Shown in pieces: positions 42,254 to 51,423 of a DNA stretch of 64,000 bases. The stretch is from positions 283,802-347,801 of the forward strand of contig JAUIGN010000006.1 in assembly GCA_030430075.1 (NCBI GenBank), in the 5' to 3' direction. This stretch comes from a bacterium. Its GTDB lineage: Bacteria > Planctomycetota > Planctomycetia > Pirellulales > Pirellulaceae. Position 1 is the stretch's first letter; each line of letters starts with the position of its first letter. The notes under the pieces are model-generated. The model was not told the DNA's origin. It ran no database searches and saw nothing but the letters and a program-made list of their open reading frames with translations. Made by a program: the position numbers and the translations under genes.

Positions 42254-43150
42254 TCAGGTGTACTCTGGCAGAAACGCCTTCCAGTTCTCGTAGATGATCC
42301 GCTCAATCACTTCGCCGGGGATGCGGGGAAGATTGGTCCCTGCGATGACGTCGTTTATCTTGCGTTGCCCGGCGATGACCTGGGCCGCGGTTGCCGAGGG
42401 AAAGTCCGAGCCGAAAATCAGTTTGTGCTCGACGCCATACTCGATGGCCGTGTTGAAGGCCTGATAGTGCCTGAGCGGGCGATAGTGGAGGGCCGAGATA
42501 TTGGTGTACAGGTTGGGGTGTTTGCGGATCAAGACAACGCACTCGTCCTCCCAGGGGTGCCCCATGTGGCTGATCACGATGCGGAGGTCGGGACAGGCCA
42601 CGGCGATGTCTTCCAATTGGATTGGATTGGCGTACTTCAGCGGCCCCGTCCGCACGAACGACGTGCCTTGGTGGATATTGACGGGAATCCCCAGCGACTC
42701 GGCCTTGCGAAACAAGGGGAGATGTCGCGGGTCCTGCGGGTCCCAGTTCTGGTAGATAGGCGAGCACTTCAGTCCGCGCAGACCGAGCCGCGTGACGTAG
42801 TGTTCCAACTGCTCGACACAGTCGGCATCATTCGGGTCGACGGAACACCAGCCGATGAACTTGTCGGCATGTTCGGCGACAAATGAGGCGATCAGTTCCT
42901 GGTCGCAATTGATCCCGGTGAACGGTGCCTTGATCCCAAACACGATTACGCGGTCAACACCCTGCGAAGCTTCCAGGAGTTGCTCGGGTTTGGAATCGAA
43001 GGCGTTTGCCTGATGGCTTTCGCTGTCGGCGAAGTAAACATCCTTCGAGAGCCTCATCTTGGCTCGCTTGGCCTCCCAGGCGAACTCGACGAACTCGTCC
43101 GACAGATGGTCCGGATACCACATCAGGTTGGTGTGCGTGTCAAATAGCAT
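42254..43150 (-). CDS. Amidohydrolase-family (PF04909-like) TIM-barrel protein
   Basis: 298 residues. The opening LFDTHTNLMWYPDHL aligns with the metal motif of amidohydrolase-2 proteins, but the usual H-x-H is H-x-N. Later metal ligands appear as the His of VNIHQGTSF and of VISHMGHPW, and the terminal Asp of LIFGSDFPSA. FIGWCSVDPNDADCVEQLEH is typical of the family. It is cytoplasmic (no signal peptide) and could decarboxylate or hydrolyse a small aromatic or lactone. The kelch-protein gene lies downstream and the MFS transporter upstream on the same strand. The substrate cannot be told. Confidence 0.85.
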   Translation of the reverse strand: MLFDTHTNLMWYPDHLSDEFVEFAWEAKRAKMRLSKDVYFADSESHQANAFDSKPEQLLEASQGVDRVIVFGIKAPFTGINCDQELIASFVAEHADKFIGWCSVDPNDADCVEQLEHYVTRLGLRGLKCSPIYQNWDPQDPRHLPLFRKAESLGIPVNIHQGTSFVRTGPLKYANPIQLEDIAVACPDLRIVISHMGHPWEDECVVLIRKHPNLYTNISALHYRPLRHYQAFNTAIEYGVEHKLIFGSDFPSATAAQVIAGQRKINDVIAGTNLPRIPGEVIERIIYENWKAFLPEYT

Positions 43151-43239
43151 GAGGGGTTTGCTTGCTTATGGGGCGAGATCGTTCATTTTGCGTCAAGTTT
43201 CCAGCGACCAGCGGGAGCGGGTTGTCCTGTGGCGAGCGT

Positions 43240-43277
43240 CAGCTCGCAATTGGTTCGAGGCTCTGCCTCGTTGGGAT
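43240..43277 (+). repeat. Dispersed repeat (CGAGGC..TGCCTCGTT family)
   Basis: CAGCTCGCAATTGGTTCGAG followed by GCTCTGCCTCGTTGGGAT. It matches the copy at 19999-20034 and contains the palindrome CGAGGC-TC-TGCCTCG. It lies between the amidohydrolase and MFS genes. Confidence 0.6.
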
Positions 43278-43287
43278 CCTTTTCCGA

Positions 43288-44649
43288 TTAGGTGCGTTGG
43301 GCCGACATGGAGGCGGACGGATCCACGGCGTGATTGGGATTGACGAATAGCCAGCAGATCGCGCCGGCGAAATAAAAGCCGGCGTGCAGGTAGATGACCG
43401 GAGCCCAGTCTCCGCCCGATTCACGGATCTGGCCGAACCACGTCCCCAGGAGCGTGGGCAGGATCACGGCCGCCAGGCAACCCGCCATGTTCATGACTCC
43501 CATGACGACCGCCGTTTGTCGTCCACCGATGTCGATCGTCGCGGCCCAGGCAGCCGGGGCTCCCAGTCCCGAGAACAGGGTGCCCAATGCAATAACGATG
43601 GACAGTTGGGCGGCGGAGCCGGTCCAGGCGGAAACCGCGGTCAGCAGCCCGCTGAAGGTCAACGAGACCAGGGCGGTTCCGGTGCGGCTGAGCCAACGAC
43701 TGTTGGTCGCTCTCAGAATGCCGTCCACCAGCAGGCCCCCGGAAAGGCTTCCGATGACCATTCCCGCCAGCGGCAGACTGTTCAGGGCACCCGCCTCGGC
43801 CTTCGAGATCCCGTAGGCGTATTCCAGGAACGCAAAGAACCAGGTAACGAAGAAGCCGTAACCGGCTGCGCGGAAAAAGGCTTGTCCGCAGATGCCCCAC
43901 ATACTGGTATTCGTCAGCAACAAGACGAGAGACGGTCCCTTCGATGGCGCGGCGGACCGGTCAAGGCTGCTTCGATCCTGGCGGTTCGCGTCGATCAGGT
44001 TTCGTTCCGCGTCATTGACCTGCGGATGGTCGCGCGGAAAAGTGCGAAAGTAGCAGCAGAAGCCGATTGACCAGGCGACGCCCAAAAGTGAATACGCGGC
44101 GAATAGGGTTCTCCACCCCAGTTCGCCATCCAGCAGGCGACCTGTCAGCCACATCGCAAAGGCGCCCCCGACAGACATTGCCGCCGTGATGGCGGCGCTG
44201 CTGATCCCGTGGGTTCGAGCGGGCATCCAGTCGCGGACGATCTTGGCGGAAACGGGCACCAGTCCTGCCTGGAACGATCCCAGCGAGAAACGTGAAGCCC
44301 ACAGTAGATGGAATGTCGAACCGACGGCTGTCCAGAGGTTGGATAGTGACCAGAGGATGCTCAGCAGCGTAAACGCCAGCCGGGTTCCCCAGCGATTGCC
44401 GAGCCAGCCGGCAGGTACCTGGCAAAGCAGATACCCGATCGCAAAGGCGCTCATCAGTTGCCCCATTTGAGCATCATCAAAACGCAGGTCGGCCTGGATC
44501 GCCGTGTTGGCGGCCGAAATGCAGTGACGGGTCAAGTAGGCAGCGGCTGACCCAAAGGCGACCATCGCAAGCACCAGCCAACGCACTCCGGTCGCTGGCG
44601 CGCCGTGATGTTCAAGTCGATCGGGTTGCTGGTGTTGTTGCTCCGCCAT
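43288..44649 (-). CDS. Major facilitator superfamily transporter
   Basis: 453 residues with about 12 hydrophobic helices. The first begins VRWLVLAMVAFGSAAAYLTR. Loop 2-3 reads GWLGNRWGTRLAFTLLS, a version of the MFS G-x-x-x-D/N-R-x-G-x-R motif. Later helices include TNTSMWGICGQAFFRAAGYG and AAVILPTLLGTWFG. The pattern suits the anion:cation/phthalate-permease branch (uptake of organic acids). ATG 44649 is used; an in-frame TTG lies at 44688. It reads in the same direction as the amidohydrolase and kelch genes, so the three may form a unit for uptake and turnover of one compound (inference). Confidence 0.9.
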   Translation of the reverse strand: MAEQQHQQPDRLEHHGAPATGVRWLVLAMVAFGSAAAYLTRHCISAANTAIQADLRFDDAQMGQLMSAFAIGYLLCQVPAGWLGNRWGTRLAFTLLSILWSLSNLWTAVGSTFHLLWASRFSLGSFQAGLVPVSAKIVRDWMPARTHGISSAAITAAMSVGGAFAMWLTGRLLDGELGWRTLFAAYSLLGVAWSIGFCCYFRTFPRDHPQVNDAERNLIDANRQDRSSLDRSAAPSKGPSLVLLLTNTSMWGICGQAFFRAAGYGFFVTWFFAFLEYAYGISKAEAGALNSLPLAGMVIGSLSGGLLVDGILRATNSRWLSRTGTALVSLTFSGLLTAVSAWTGSAAQLSIVIALGTLFSGLGAPAAWAATIDIGGRQTAVVMGVMNMAGCLAAVILPTLLGTWFGQIRESGGDWAPVIYLHAGFYFAGAICWLFVNPNHAVDPSASMSAQRT

Positions 44650-45176
44650 GTGGGCCGTCCGGACGATGGATGTCGCTTCCCGCCACAAGAGCGGCCCCGG
44701 TTGCCCGGCGGCACGACGATGGCGCGGTGGCAGGAACCGGTCGTCATCTCGTGATTCGCGACAGAGCCGCTTGCCGCGACATCGTACCCAGTGAATTTCT
44801 CAGCCACAAGCAAACGGGGCCGACGTGCCGTTGACGTGGCGGTGGAAGGCCGGCGCGGTCGCGACCTGCAGCCGGCCGGCCCGTCGTTGCGGCCGCAACG
44901 CCTGCGGGAACACGGACAAATCGCGTTCGCTGTTCACCGGTGGCGGCACAATGAGGTCGTGGATGACACATTCTCCGGCGGAAATTGAAGGGCTGATCGC
45001 GCGCGACCACCGGTCCAAGCCGGGGCCCGCAACCACAGGATCGATTGGGGTTCGGGGTCCGTTGCGGGGAGAGCGGCGCTGGCGTATCTTGACGATGGCC
45101 ATGGCGCTGCGGACGACAGGACCACGACCGGGCAGCCTCGGAAGGGTGGTCGGCACTTTGCTAAGGATCGGAGACG
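44650..45176. other. 527-bp divergent intergenic region
   Basis: The region separates the MFS gene (minus) and the DHDPS-family gene (plus), and probably carries both promoters. No convincing coding frame or strong promoter pair was seen. Confidence 0.4.
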
Positions 45177-46121
45177 ATGAACTCAGAGATTTTTGCCGGC
45201 TGTATTCCGGCAATCATGACCCCCTGCCTGCCGGACCGCACACCCAACTACGAGGTGCTGGTCCGCAAGGCGCGGGAACTGGTTGACCTGGGCATGAGCG
45301 GCGTGGTGTATTGCGGTTCGATGGGTGATTGGCCCCTGCTGACCGACGAACAGCGGCAGACGGGTGTCCGCCACCTGGTCGACGCCGGGATTCCCGTGGT
45401 GGTCGGCACGGGCGCGCAGAATCCGGCAGTGGCCGCGGCACACGCAGCCCATGCCCAACAGGTGGGTGCCAGCGGCTTGATGGTGATCCCCCGCGTGTTG
45501 TCCCGCGGCACGTCGCACGCCGCCCAGCGGCATCACTTTGCAGGTGTGCTGTCCGCGGCTCCCGAATTGCCGGCCGTTATCTACAACAGCCCCTACTATG
45601 GATTCGAGACCAAGGCCGAGTTGTTCTTTGACCTCCGCGAAGAATTTCCTAACCTGGTCGGGTTCAAGGAATTCGGCGGTGCGGATTCGCTTAGCTACGC
45701 CGCCGAACACATTACCAGCGCCAGCGAGGATCTGCTCCTGTTGGCGGGCGTTGATACCCAGGTTGTGCACGGGTTCGTGCGTTGCGGAGCCGTCGGCGCG
45801 ATTACGGGAATCGGCAACTGCCTGCCCCGCGAAGTGCTCCATCTGATCGCCCTCTGTCGCCGCGCGGCGGCGGGCGATCCAGAAGCTCGGCAACTGGCGG
45901 GAGAACTGGGTGACGCCCTGGCGGTCCTGTCAGGATTTGATGAAGGTCCCGATCTGGTTCTCTTCTACAAGTACTTGCTCGTGTTGCTGGGCGACTCGAA
46001 CTACGAATTGCACTTTAACGCGACGGACACGCTGACGGCGAGCCAGCAGAAGTATGCGGAAACCCAACTGCAGCTCTTCCAGCAATGGTGGGACCAGTGG
46101 CCGGGCAAGCCGCAGCCTTGA
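45177..46121 (+). CDS. Dihydrodipicolinate synthase / N-acetylneuraminate lyase family aldolase or deaminase
   Basis: 314 residues as expected for the family, a (beta/alpha)8 barrel. GVVYCGSMGDWPLLTDEQR is the substrate-binding loop. IYNSPYYGF holds the catalytic Tyr and LVGFKEFGGADS the Schiff-base Lys. The C-terminal stretch FNATDTLTASQQKYAETQLQ resembles the hydroxyproline-pathway subgroup (1-pyrroline-4-hydroxy-2-carboxylate deaminase), but this is a weak cue; biosynthetic DapA seems less likely in this catabolic setting. The MFS transporter lies divergently upstream and threonine dehydrogenase follows 210 bp later on the same strand. Confidence 0.9.
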   Translation: MNSEIFAGCIPAIMTPCLPDRTPNYEVLVRKARELVDLGMSGVVYCGSMGDWPLLTDEQRQTGVRHLVDAGIPVVVGTGAQNPAVAAAHAAHAQQVGASGLMVIPRVLSRGTSHAAQRHHFAGVLSAAPELPAVIYNSPYYGFETKAELFFDLREEFPNLVGFKEFGGADSLSYAAEHITSASEDLLLLAGVDTQVVHGFVRCGAVGAITGIGNCLPREVLHLIALCRRAAAGDPEARQLAGELGDALAVLSGFDEGPDLVLFYKYLLVLLGDSNYELHFNATDTLTASQQKYAETQLQLFQQWWDQWPGKPQP

Positions 46122-46331
46122 GGGTGGTCGCCGGCGAGGCCGAGTCCCAGACGGTGCGGCCCGTCACAGAGACGTCGCCAAGACCGCCAGCGAGACACAG
46201 CACGAGTCAGGATGCTGCCACAACCAACCTGTCATGATGGTCGCCATTTGCCGTGCGAACGTGGCCTTGTGCCGCTGCCGTCGCGCAACGAATGACGGCC
46301 CGATCGAACGAGCGAGACGAAGAAGATTGTC

Positions 46332-47357
46332 ATGAAAGCACTTGTCAAACGAGAAGCGAAACCGGGCTTGTGGTTGGAGGATGTGCCGGAACCGGAAATT
46401 GGCATCAACGACGTGCTGATCAAGGTCGATCGTACCGGTATTTGCGGCACGGATGTGCATATCTACAAGTGGGATGCCTGGGCGCAAGCCACGATTCCCG
46501 TGCCGATGGTCGTCGGCCATGAGTTTGTCGGTGAGATTGTCGAGGTTGGGAGCAACGTCTCGGATTTTCGCGCCGGGGATATTGTCAGCGGTGAAGGGCA
46601 CGTCGTCTGCGGCCGCTGCCGCAACTGCCTCGCCGGACGCCGACACCTTTGCGCCGACACGAAAGGGGTGGGCGTCAACCGGCCGGGGGCCTTTGCCGAG
46701 TACCTGTCGTTGCCGATGACCAACGTCTGGCACCACGACGGATCGATCGATCGTGACGTTGCCTCGATCTTTGATCCGTTCGGGAATGCCGTTCATACCG
46801 CGCTGTCGTTTCCGGTGCTGGGCGAGGACGTGCTGATTACCGGCGCAGGCCCAATCGGTTGCATGGCGGCCGCCGTCACCAGGCACGCCGGCGCGCGCTA
46901 CGTGGTCGTGACCGATGTGAATCCCTGGCGGCTGGAACTGGCCAAGAAAATGGGCGCGACGCGTGCCGTCGATGTACGCTCGGAAAGCATCGCGGACGTG
47001 CAGCGCGAGTTGGGAATGGTGGAGGGCTTTGACGTTGGGCTCGAGATGTCCGGCAACCCAGCCGCGTTTCGCGAGATGATCGACCAGATGTGCCACGGAG
47101 GAAAAATCGCCATGCTCGGCATCCCCTCCGAGGAGATCGCCATCGACTGGAATACGGTGGTCTTCAACATGCTGACCATCAAGGGGATTTACGGTCGCGA
47201 AATGTACGAAACGTGGTACATGATGACGGTCTTTATCCAAAGCGGTCTCGACCTGTCTCCCGTCATTACACACCGATTCGACTACACGGACTTCGAGCAC
47301 GGGTTCGAGGTCATGATGTCGGGCAAGTCGGGCAAGGTGATCTTGAATTGGGCATGA
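46332..47357 (+). CDS. tdh: L-threonine 3-dehydrogenase
   Basis: 341 residues, exactly the length of well-studied bacterial Tdh, with matching landmarks throughout. [16 protein letters not shown] carries the catalytic zinc Cys, [14 protein letters not shown] the zinc His and Glu, and [19 protein letters not shown] the four structural-zinc cysteines. [13 protein letters not shown] and [14 protein letters not shown] follow, and the NAD-binding Rossmann loop is [10 protein letters not shown]. It oxidises L-threonine to 2-amino-3-oxobutyrate. The usual partner kbl (2-amino-3-ketobutyrate CoA ligase) is not adjacent. It follows the DHDPS-family gene by 210 bp and precedes a peptidase gene, so amino-acid breakdown is a possible theme. 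Confidence 0.96.
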   Translation: MKALVKREAKPGLWLEDVPEPEIGINDVLIKVDRTGICGTDVHIYKWDAWAQATIPVPMVVGHEFVGEIVEVGSNVSDFRAGDIVSGEGHVVCGRCRNCLAGRRHLCADTKGVGVNRPGAFAEYLSLPMTNVWHHDGSIDRDVASIFDPFGNAVHTALSFPVLGEDVLITGAGPIGCMAAAVTRHAGARYVVVTDVNPWRLELAKKMGATRAVDVRSESIADVQRELGMVEGFDVGLEMSGNPAAFREMIDQMCHGGKIAMLGIPSEEIAIDWNTVVFNMLTIKGIYGREMYETWYMMTVFIQSGLDLSPVITHRFDYTDFEHGFEVMMSGKSGKVILNWA

Positions 47358-47506
47358 CAGGTTTCGGCCGTTGAGCGGGTTGGTTGCCGATCGGAGGCAT
47401 CCCGGCCGATTGCTATCCGCCCCTGTTTCGAAGGCGCTCGGCGGCGGGGGGCCGGAACGTCCATCGCGAAAACCGACAACGACTGCGCAACGCAAGGAAT
47501 AACTTC

Positions 47507-49381
47507 ATGAAGGCTCGTCCACCGTTGGTACGCTTGTTTTGCCGTTTCGTATTCCTGGTCGGAACCGTGCTGGGGAGCGGTCCGATCACGACCGGCCAAG
47601 AGCCGGCCAAGCCGGTCTTCAAGGATGGAGAAGCCCAGGTCGTCAAGGCGTTTGCGGATCCCGACTATTGGATTCGCCATGACTTGTGGGTCGAGACCGA
47701 GTTTGATTCGGACGGAGACGACCGGTTGGACCGGATGCATGTCGCGGTGACTCGGCCCCGACAAACGGCCAGCGAGGGACTGAAGCTGCCGGCGGTCTAT
47801 GTTTCCAGTCCCTACTTTGCCGGGACGGGTGCCAAAGGGCGTGAGTTCTTCTGGGACCCTCGCCACGAACTGGGCGCGTCTCCGCCCGAGCGGACGCACG
47901 TGCCGGCCGTCAAACGTAAAGGGATGCGGCCCATCATCTCGAAGTCCCACCTCAAGGACTGGGTATCACGGGGCTACGTCGTCGTCCATTCTTCGTCACC
48001 TGGCACGGGGCTGTCGCAGGGCTGCCCCACGGTGGGCGGAAAGAACGAGTCGCTGGCGCCGAAGGCGGTCGTCGATTGGCTGTGCGGTCGTGCGGCCGGG
48101 TTCACCACGCCCGATGGCCAGAAACGGGTCGTTGCCGATTGGTGCACGGGAAAGGTCGGCATGACAGGGACGTCGTATAACGGCACAATCCCGCTGGCAG
48201 CCGCCACGACGGGTGTCAAGGGGTTGGAAGCGATCATCCCGATCGCGCCGAACACTTCGTACTATCACTATTACCGTTCGAACGGGTTGGTACGTCATCC
48301 GTACGGGTTCTTGGGTGAAGACATCGACTACCTGTACGACTACATCCATAGCGGCGAGGAAGCCAGACGCGAATACTGCGATTCCCAAATCCGAGACGCG
48401 GAGATGGCGGCGGGATTTGATCGAGAATCAGGCGACTATAACGACTTCTGGGCCGGGCGCGACTACCTGAATCAGTTGGAGCCGTTGCGGGCCGCGGTTT
48501 TGATGGCCCACGCTTTCAACGATTGGAACGTCGTTCCCGAACATAGCGTCCGCATCTATGCAGCGCTGAAGGAGAAGGGGATTCCGACGCAGATCTTCTT
48601 TCACCAGGGCGGACATGGCGGACCTCCTCCCATGAAGATGATGAACCGTTGGTTCACCCGTTATCTGCATGGGGTCGAGAATGGTGTCGAAGACGATCCG
48701 CGGTCCTGGATCGTGCGCGAAAAGGACCCGCGCGACAAACCGACGTCGTACGAAGACTATCCGCACCCGGCCGCCGCGCCCGTTACATTTCACCTCGAAG
48801 CCGGCTCGCCGCAGCGCGGCGCCCTGACGACGGACCGGCCGCCTCGGCAGGGCACGGAGACGCTGAAGGACAATTTCTCTTTCAGCGGTGCCGCCCTGGC
48901 GCAGGCCGAGTGGACGGACCACCGGCTGATGTTCGTCACGCCTCGTCTCGAGCAGCCGATTCACATCTCCGGCACACCCAGGATTTCGATCAAGGTGGCC
49001 AGCAACAAGCCGGCGGCCAATCTGTCGGTTTGGCTCGTGTCGTTGCCGTGGAATGAGTCGGCTCGAGCCAAAATCACGGACAATCTCATCACTCGGGGTT
49101 GGGCCGATCCGCAAAACTACCGCTCGCTGACGGAAAGTGAGCCGCTCGTGCCGGGCAAGTTTTACGAGATGGAGTTCGACTTGCAGCCTGACGACCAGGT
49201 GATCCCGAAGGGACAGCAGATCGGTTTAATGATCTTCTCCAGTGATCGCGACTTCACCTTGCGACCTGATCCCGGAACCGAGGTGTCGGTCGCCTTGGAC
49301 GCGACGACCCTGCGTCTCCCCGTTGTGGGAGGCGCGCAGGCCTTTGCCGACGCGCTGGTCGATGCAGAAAAGAAACCGTGA
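47507..49381 (+). CDS. Secreted S15-family X-Pro dipeptidyl-peptidase / CocE-type hydrolase
   Basis: 624 residues. The signal peptide is KARPPLVRLFCRFVFLVGTV. The N-terminal alpha/beta-hydrolase domain covers about 30-420 and has nucleophile GMTGTSYNGTIPL (Ser), acid in HAFNDWNVVP (Asp) and His in FFHQGGHGG. The C-terminal jelly-roll domain (about 450-624) ends with the family-type GQQIGLMIFSSDRDFTL. S15 enzymes cut X-Pro dipeptides or related esters. The nucleophile context and C-terminal domain agree with X-Pro dipeptidyl-peptidase, but esterase activity cannot be excluded. ATG 47507 has AAGGA 8 bases upstream. It is the last of the plus-strand run starting with the DHDPS gene. Confidence 0.88.
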   Translation: MKARPPLVRLFCRFVFLVGTVLGSGPITTGQEPAKPVFKDGEAQVVKAFADPDYWIRHDLWVETEFDSDGDDRLDRMHVAVTRPRQTASEGLKLPAVYVSSPYFAGTGAKGREFFWDPRHELGASPPERTHVPAVKRKGMRPIISKSHLKDWVSRGYVVVHSSSPGTGLSQGCPTVGGKNESLAPKAVVDWLCGRAAGFTTPDGQKRVVADWCTGKVGMTGTSYNGTIPLAAATTGVKGLEAIIPIAPNTSYYHYYRSNGLVRHPYGFLGEDIDYLYDYIHSGEEARREYCDSQIRDAEMAAGFDRESGDYNDFWAGRDYLNQLEPLRAAVLMAHAFNDWNVVPEHSVRIYAALKEKGIPTQIFFHQGGHGGPPPMKMMNRWFTRYLHGVENGVEDDPRSWIVREKDPRDKPTSYEDYPHPAAAPVTFHLEAGSPQRGALTTDRPPRQGTETLKDNFSFSGAALAQAEWTDHRLMFVTPRLEQPIHISGTPRISIKVASNKPAANLSVWLVSLPWNESARAKITDNLITRGWADPQNYRSLTESEPLVPGKFYEMEFDLQPDDQVIPKGQQIGLMIFSSDRDFTLRPDPGTEVSVALDATTLRLPVVGGAQAFADALVDAEKKP

Positions 49382-49551
49382 TTGTGATGCAGGGTCCCTG
49401 CGAAGTCAGGGGAACGCCCGGCAACGCGGGACTTGCCGAGTTCAGGTGCAGTCCGGTTTGTTGCCGAAAACTGCGGATCACCGCCCGGGCTGCGGAACGG
49501 TCCGACGTGAACCGTGACGCGTTTCGCAGGTGACCGACCCGCGCGTAGCCG

Positions 49552-50376
49552 CTACTCCTTGACCAGCATCTGGATTTCTGTGAGGTACTTCCTGGGGTTG
49601 CCCTTGAAAATCATCCCAGGTCCCTTGAGATAGACTTCGCGAGTCGGCATCACGAACTCGAACGCCTGCTCCTTGAGATGGGCGAGCAGTTTCTCGTAGG
49701 ACCGGCCGAGTTCGTCGTAGGGACCCTGGTGAAGCAGAGCCATTCCTCGCCCGCCTGCCAGCTCGCGGACTTCGATGCCGTTCTTGCTTGTGCCCTGCCG
49801 GATGGGCATGCAGGCTTCAAAATCCGCGTCCTCTTCTTTGTACTCGGCATCATGGTGCAGCAGGAATGGTTTGCCGCACAGGTAGCGCCCGAACTGTCGC
49901 CCGATCCGGGAAAATCCCTGGCCGCAGTCGCTGTAGCGTCCCTTGATACGAACGGCAGCGATCAGCATTGAGTCAATGGCCTTCTCCTCAACTTCGTAGC
50001 TTGTCGTCTTCATGGCAACCTGGGCCTCCCGTTGTTCTGCGATGATCTGTTGAAGTGTTCGGTCGATCTCCCGGTAATGACGAACCTTTTCCTGCATGGA
50101 TTGCAGGTGCCGCTCGAAATAGGCCAGGATGTCTCCGTCCTCGCCCTCCTCTTCCTCCTCGCGGCAACGGAGAATGTCGACGATGTCGCCGAGCGGAAAG
50201 TCGAGTTTGCGGAGTTGCGTGATGATCCGAGCGGTCTCGATCTTGTTCGCGGCGTAGTAGCGATAGCCGGTTTGGACATCGACATGCGTCGGTTCCAACA
50301 CGCCTTGCTCGTGGTAAAAACGTAGTGTTTTTACGGGCAGGCTGGTGATCTTGGAGAACTCGCCGATGCTGAACAA
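49552..50376 (-). CDS. MerR-family transcriptional regulator with GyrI-like effector domain
   Basis: 274 residues. The N-terminal winged helix-turn-helix is FSIGEFSKITSLPVKTLRFY, HEQGVLEPTHVD and GYRYYAANKIETARII. A coiled-coil dimerisation helix covers about 75-120 (EEEEEGEDGDILAYFERHLQ). The last 150 residues fit a GyrI/BmrR-like ligand domain (GIEVRELAGGRGMALLHQGP, YDELGRSYEKLLAHL). It should bind a promoter with an over-long spacer and untwist it on drug binding. The start is TTG 50376, with AAGGA 9 bases upstream. No transporter gene lies beside it, so its target is unknown. Confidence 0.88.
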   Translation of the reverse strand: MFSIGEFSKITSLPVKTLRFYHEQGVLEPTHVDVQTGYRYYAANKIETARIITQLRKLDFPLGDIVDILRCREEEEEGEDGDILAYFERHLQSMQEKVRHYREIDRTLQQIIAEQREAQVAMKTTSYEVEEKAIDSMLIAAVRIKGRYSDCGQGFSRIGRQFGRYLCGKPFLLHHDAEYKEEDADFEACMPIRQGTSKNGIEVRELAGGRGMALLHQGPYDELGRSYEKLLAHLKEQAFEFVMPTREVYLKGPGMIFKGNPRKYLTEIQMLVKE

Positions 50377-50633
50377 AACGCAATTCCTTGGGCGGAAGGT
50401 GCCTTGATTTGCTGCTCAGCACATCGTACGGCCTCCAGTAGGTGGAGAGTCAACGGGGGAATTCAAGATTCTATTGATACTTGCGCAGTGAATGGACCAG
50501 GACGACCACGGGAGTCCGCAGATTTCTCGGCCGCGTATTGCTTGCCGAAGGCTCATTTGCCGCGCAGCCGTCGATAAATTCCCCGCGTTCAGATGGTCCG
50601 ATTTCCACGGTGCAGGGCGCGCCGCCACGCAGA

Positions 50634-50969
50634 CTAATACCGGGGCAGGCCGGGATCGATCTCGGTCGACCAGCAATCGATACCGCCCGCCATGTTCTGC
50701 GTGTGGGAAAATCCCTGCTGTCTCAGCCATTGGGTCACTTGATGGCTGCGACCGCCGTGATGGCAATAGACGACGATCCGCCGATCAATGTGCTCGCGCA
50801 GTTCGCCGACGCGAACCGCCAGCTCAGACATTGGCAACAGTGTCGATCCCTCGATCCGCACCAGCTCGTATTCGTCGGTCTCGCGACAATCCAAGAGGAG
50901 AAACGGTTCCTGCTGGTCAAGGAGCGACTTGACGAAGTGGACATCCACTTCACTGGGCAAATTGGTCAT
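50634..50969 (-). CDS. Rhodanese-domain sulfurtransferase
   Basis: 111 residues, one rhodanese domain. LLLDCRETDEYELVRIEGS is the opening. The active-site Cys is in VVYCHHGGRSHQVTQWL, a six-residue loop (CHHGGRS) that fits the thiosulfate or polysulfide type. GFSHTQNMAGGIDCWS closes the fold. It is a cytoplasmic protein with no signal sequence. There is no partner gene in close contact: the MerR-type gene lies 257 bp downstream on the same strand. Confidence 0.93.
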   Translation of the reverse strand: MTNLPSEVDVHFVKSLLDQQEPFLLLDCRETDEYELVRIEGSTLLPMSELAVRVGELREHIDRRIVVYCHHGGRSHQVTQWLRQQGFSHTQNMAGGIDCWSTEIDPGLPRY

Positions 50970-51118
50970 CGAATCGGTCCTGCGGACGGTGCTTACTCTG
51001 CTGGTTCGCTTCCGTTGGTCGCCAAGCCTCGACCCAAGATGAACGACCTCGGCCCCACAAGCACGCTAGTCTTGAGCGGCCCGTTTGTCCAGGTAGCGCC
51101 ATGTGTGTGCGTGGCGAG

Positions 51119-51290
51119 CCGGGATGATTCATCAGCCGTGGGGTGTCAGCCCCGGTTCCGTCGATCGCCGAGCAAACCGGACGTTAACGCGTGCCTGCTG
51201 ATATGCACGGCGCTTTGGGTAGGGTCACCACAAACAATTGCGCAACAGTGACTTGCACTGAATGGCGGTTCGTTCATGAATCATCCGGGC
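51119..51290. repeat. Two dispersed repeats in the rhodanese-CCA gap
   Basis: At 51119-51170 lies a reverse copy of the GGGGCTAACGCCC family (CCGGGATGATTCATCAGCCG, GGGTGTCAGCCCCGGTTCCG), related to 15331-15415 and 55231-55280. At 51252-51290 lies a copy of the GGTTCGTT..ATCCGGGC family (CTTGCACTGAATGGCGGTTC, GTTCATGAATCATCCGGGC) related to 19816-19856. The whole 454-bp gap holds no supported gene. Confidence 0.65.
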
Positions 51291-51423
51291 CAGGCTCTCC
51301 ACCGGAGTGACCGGGCATGCCGGCAGGCGGCTTTCAGAACGACCGCGCAGCGGGTAGGTTGCAGCCAGGTTGGATCGTCCGCCTGCGGCAGCCCTTGCCG
51401 CCCACGCCTGGATCACAAGCTTC

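Noticed and set aside
46164..47495. Minus-strand frame of 443 codons
   Set aside because: Antisense to the clear tdh gene.
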